NCBI RefSeq assembly: GCF_943193085.1 | Contig: NZ_CALPCU010000050.1 | Coordinates: 1-5,140 of the forward strand | Length of the DNA stretch: 5,140 bases | Direction of reading: 5' to 3' | Source of the DNA: Vermiculatibacterium agrestimuris | GTDB lineage: Bacteria > Bacillota > Clostridia > Oscillospirales > Oscillospiraceae | In this document: positions 4,351-5,140 of the stretch, piece after piece | How positions within the stretch are numbered: position 1 is the first letter of the stretch | How the letters are laid out: each line of letters starts with the position of its first letter | Position numbers and translations under genes: made by a program | Notes under the pieces: generated by a model | What the model was told of the DNA's origin: nothing | The model's input: only the letters and a program-made list of their open reading frames with translations | Databases searched by the model: none

Positions 4351-5140
4351 TTGGAATATTTTCGCTGTGACGGCTCTGACTGTGGGTATGTGACCGAGGA
4401 TCCCGATCTGGAAAAGTGCCCCCATTGCGGCAGCACTTTCTTTATCCCCGTGGAGGAGGACTATGTCTCCGGCTACGGCTGGATGTGCCTTTCCGAGCAA
4501 GCGGAGGAGAAGGGGGAGAACGAGAAGGCCCTGGGTTATATCCAGAGAGCCATCGACGAGGAATACCCCCATGCCGTGTATCATATGGGCCTTTGTTATC
4601 TGCGGGGCCGGCTGGGCCTTCCCCAGGACAAGGCTAAGGCGGTGGAATATTTCCGGCAGGTAGGGGACATGGACGACCCCGCCGGCTGGTGCGCCCTGGG
4701 TCAGCTCTACCAGCAGGGCGAGGGGGTGGAGCAGGATTTCGCCAAGGCGGTGGAGCTGTTCCAGAAGGCCGCCGACGCGGATTACGCCCCCGGCATCTGC
4801 GCCCTGGGCCTGTGCTGTGAGACCGGCGAGGGCATGGAGCAGAGCTGGGAGGAGGCCACCCGCCTCTACCGCCAGGCCGCCGATATGGGCTATTCCCGCG
4901 CCCAGTGCAACCTGGGCTGGTGCTACGAGTTCGGCAAGGGCGTGGAGCAGAGCTGGAAGGAGGCGGTCTACTGGTACTCCATGGCCGCCGACCAGGAGGA
5001 TCCCCGGGCCCTGTGCAACCTGGGTCTCTGCTATGAGCGGGGCGAGGGCGTGGAGGAGCAGAGCTGGGAGAAGGCTGTGGCCCTCTACCGGGCCTCCGCC
5101 GACCGGGGCTACGCCCCGGCCAGGTTGCACTGGGCCGGGG
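4351..5140 (+). CDS. Zinc-ribbon and SEL1-repeat protein (partial, 3' end missing)
   Basis: The first 263 residues are visible. The N-terminus is a four-cysteine zinc ribbon, C6-X4-C11 and C23-X2-C26 (YFRCDGSDCGYV, then KCPHCGS). After an acidic linker and a degenerate first helical repeat (about 41-74), SEL1-type repeats start at residues 75, 112, 148, 184 and 220, with a sixth beginning at 257. Each follows A-x-x-x-L-G-x-C-Y-x-x-G-x-G-V-[EQ]-x, then K/E-A-x-x-x-[YF] and A-A-D. SEL1 repeats form a helical solenoid for protein-protein contacts; the zinc ribbon could bind protein or nucleic acid. There is no signal peptide or membrane segment in the visible part, so it is probably cytosolic. 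The partner is unknown and I cannot name a gene. It has its own promoter and leader. The gene is easily missed because it starts with TTG and runs off the window. Confidence 0.85.
   Translation, partial: MEYFRCDGSDCGYVTEDPDLEKCPHCGSTFFIPVEEDYVSGYGWMCLSEQAEEKGENEKALGYIQRAIDEEYPHAVYHMGLCYLRGRLGLPQDKAKAVEYFRQVGDMDDPAGWCALGQLYQQGEGVEQDFAKAVELFQKAADADYAPGICALGLCCETGEGMEQSWEEATRLYRQAADMGYSRAQCNLGWCYEFGKGVEQSWKEAVYWYSMAADQEDPRALCNLGLCYERGEGVEEQSWEKAVALYRASADRGYAPARLHWAG
4573..5140 (+). repeat. 108-bp-period coding repeats (SEL1 units)
   Basis: About five complete units of 36 or 37 codons lie in register with the protein repeats. The last three are close copies at DNA level around the GGC-[AG]TG-GAG-CAG-AGC-TGG block at 4831, 4939 and 5047. 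The third of these carries one extra GAG codon. This suggests recent duplication or gene conversion among units. The array continues past the window edge. Confidence 0.7.

Noticed and set aside
4297..5130. Minus-strand open frame of 277 codons opposite the SEL1 gene, with a periodic LLPALLHALA pattern
   Set aside because: The periodicity is just the antisense of the SEL1 repeats. The plus-strand frame has the promoter, ribosome binding site and domain logic.
5110..5140. Possible frameshift at the right edge, where the sixth SEL1 unit reads ARLHWAG instead of AxCNLGxC
   Set aside because: Trp and Ala are tolerated at the Leu and Gly positions of SEL1 units, so the frame can continue unchanged. 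Too little sequence remains to judge.

Overview
The window looks like chromosomal DNA of a GC-rich member of the Clostridia, most likely a gut Oscillospiraceae-type Firmicute. The coding regions favour G or C in the third codon position. Ribosome binding sites are strong AGGAGG-type, TTG starts occur, promoters are sigma-A-like, and one small protein resembles a Clostridia family of unknown function. No RNA gene, CRISPR array or intact insertion sequence is visible. The species assignment is inference.

Layout from left to right. Bases 1-70 hold a GC-rich open frame cut by the window edge, whose strand I cannot decide. A 90-residue DUF6514-like protein (71-343, minus) has a good promoter. A 261-bp AT-richer spacer follows, then a 79-residue protein with two membrane helices (605-844, plus). 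A strong hairpin terminator at 847-879 is shared by that gene and the convergent type I L-asparaginase ansA (890-1921, minus).

Diverging from ansA is a two-gene plus-strand cassette: a TTG-started 95-residue phage-tail-associated protein (2011-2298), then a 41-residue XkdX-like protein (2295-2420) joined by an ATGA overlap. No other phage gene is visible, so this looks like a small prophage remnant or a domesticated tail fragment. Its 3' end overlaps by 13 bp the 3' end of a convergent IlvD/Edd-family dehydratase (2408-4126, minus). That dehydratase lacks the first iron-sulfur cysteine of classical dihydroxy-acid dehydratase and may be a sugar-acid dehydratase.

The region between the dehydratase and the last gene (4127-4350) is dense in signals. 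It holds a minus-strand promoter with an inverted repeat around its -35 box, a plus-strand terminator, a plus-strand promoter, and a GC-rich leader hairpin. The last gene (TTG start at 4351) runs off the right edge. It encodes an N-terminal four-cysteine zinc ribbon followed by SEL1/TPR-like repeats.

The genes do not form one pathway. AnsA and the dehydratase are separate metabolic units, each apparently transcribed alone. The points most worth checking are the orphan tail cassette wedged between housekeeping genes, the atypical dehydratase, and the dehydratase/SEL1 divergent control region. I do not see a convincing new multi-gene system.
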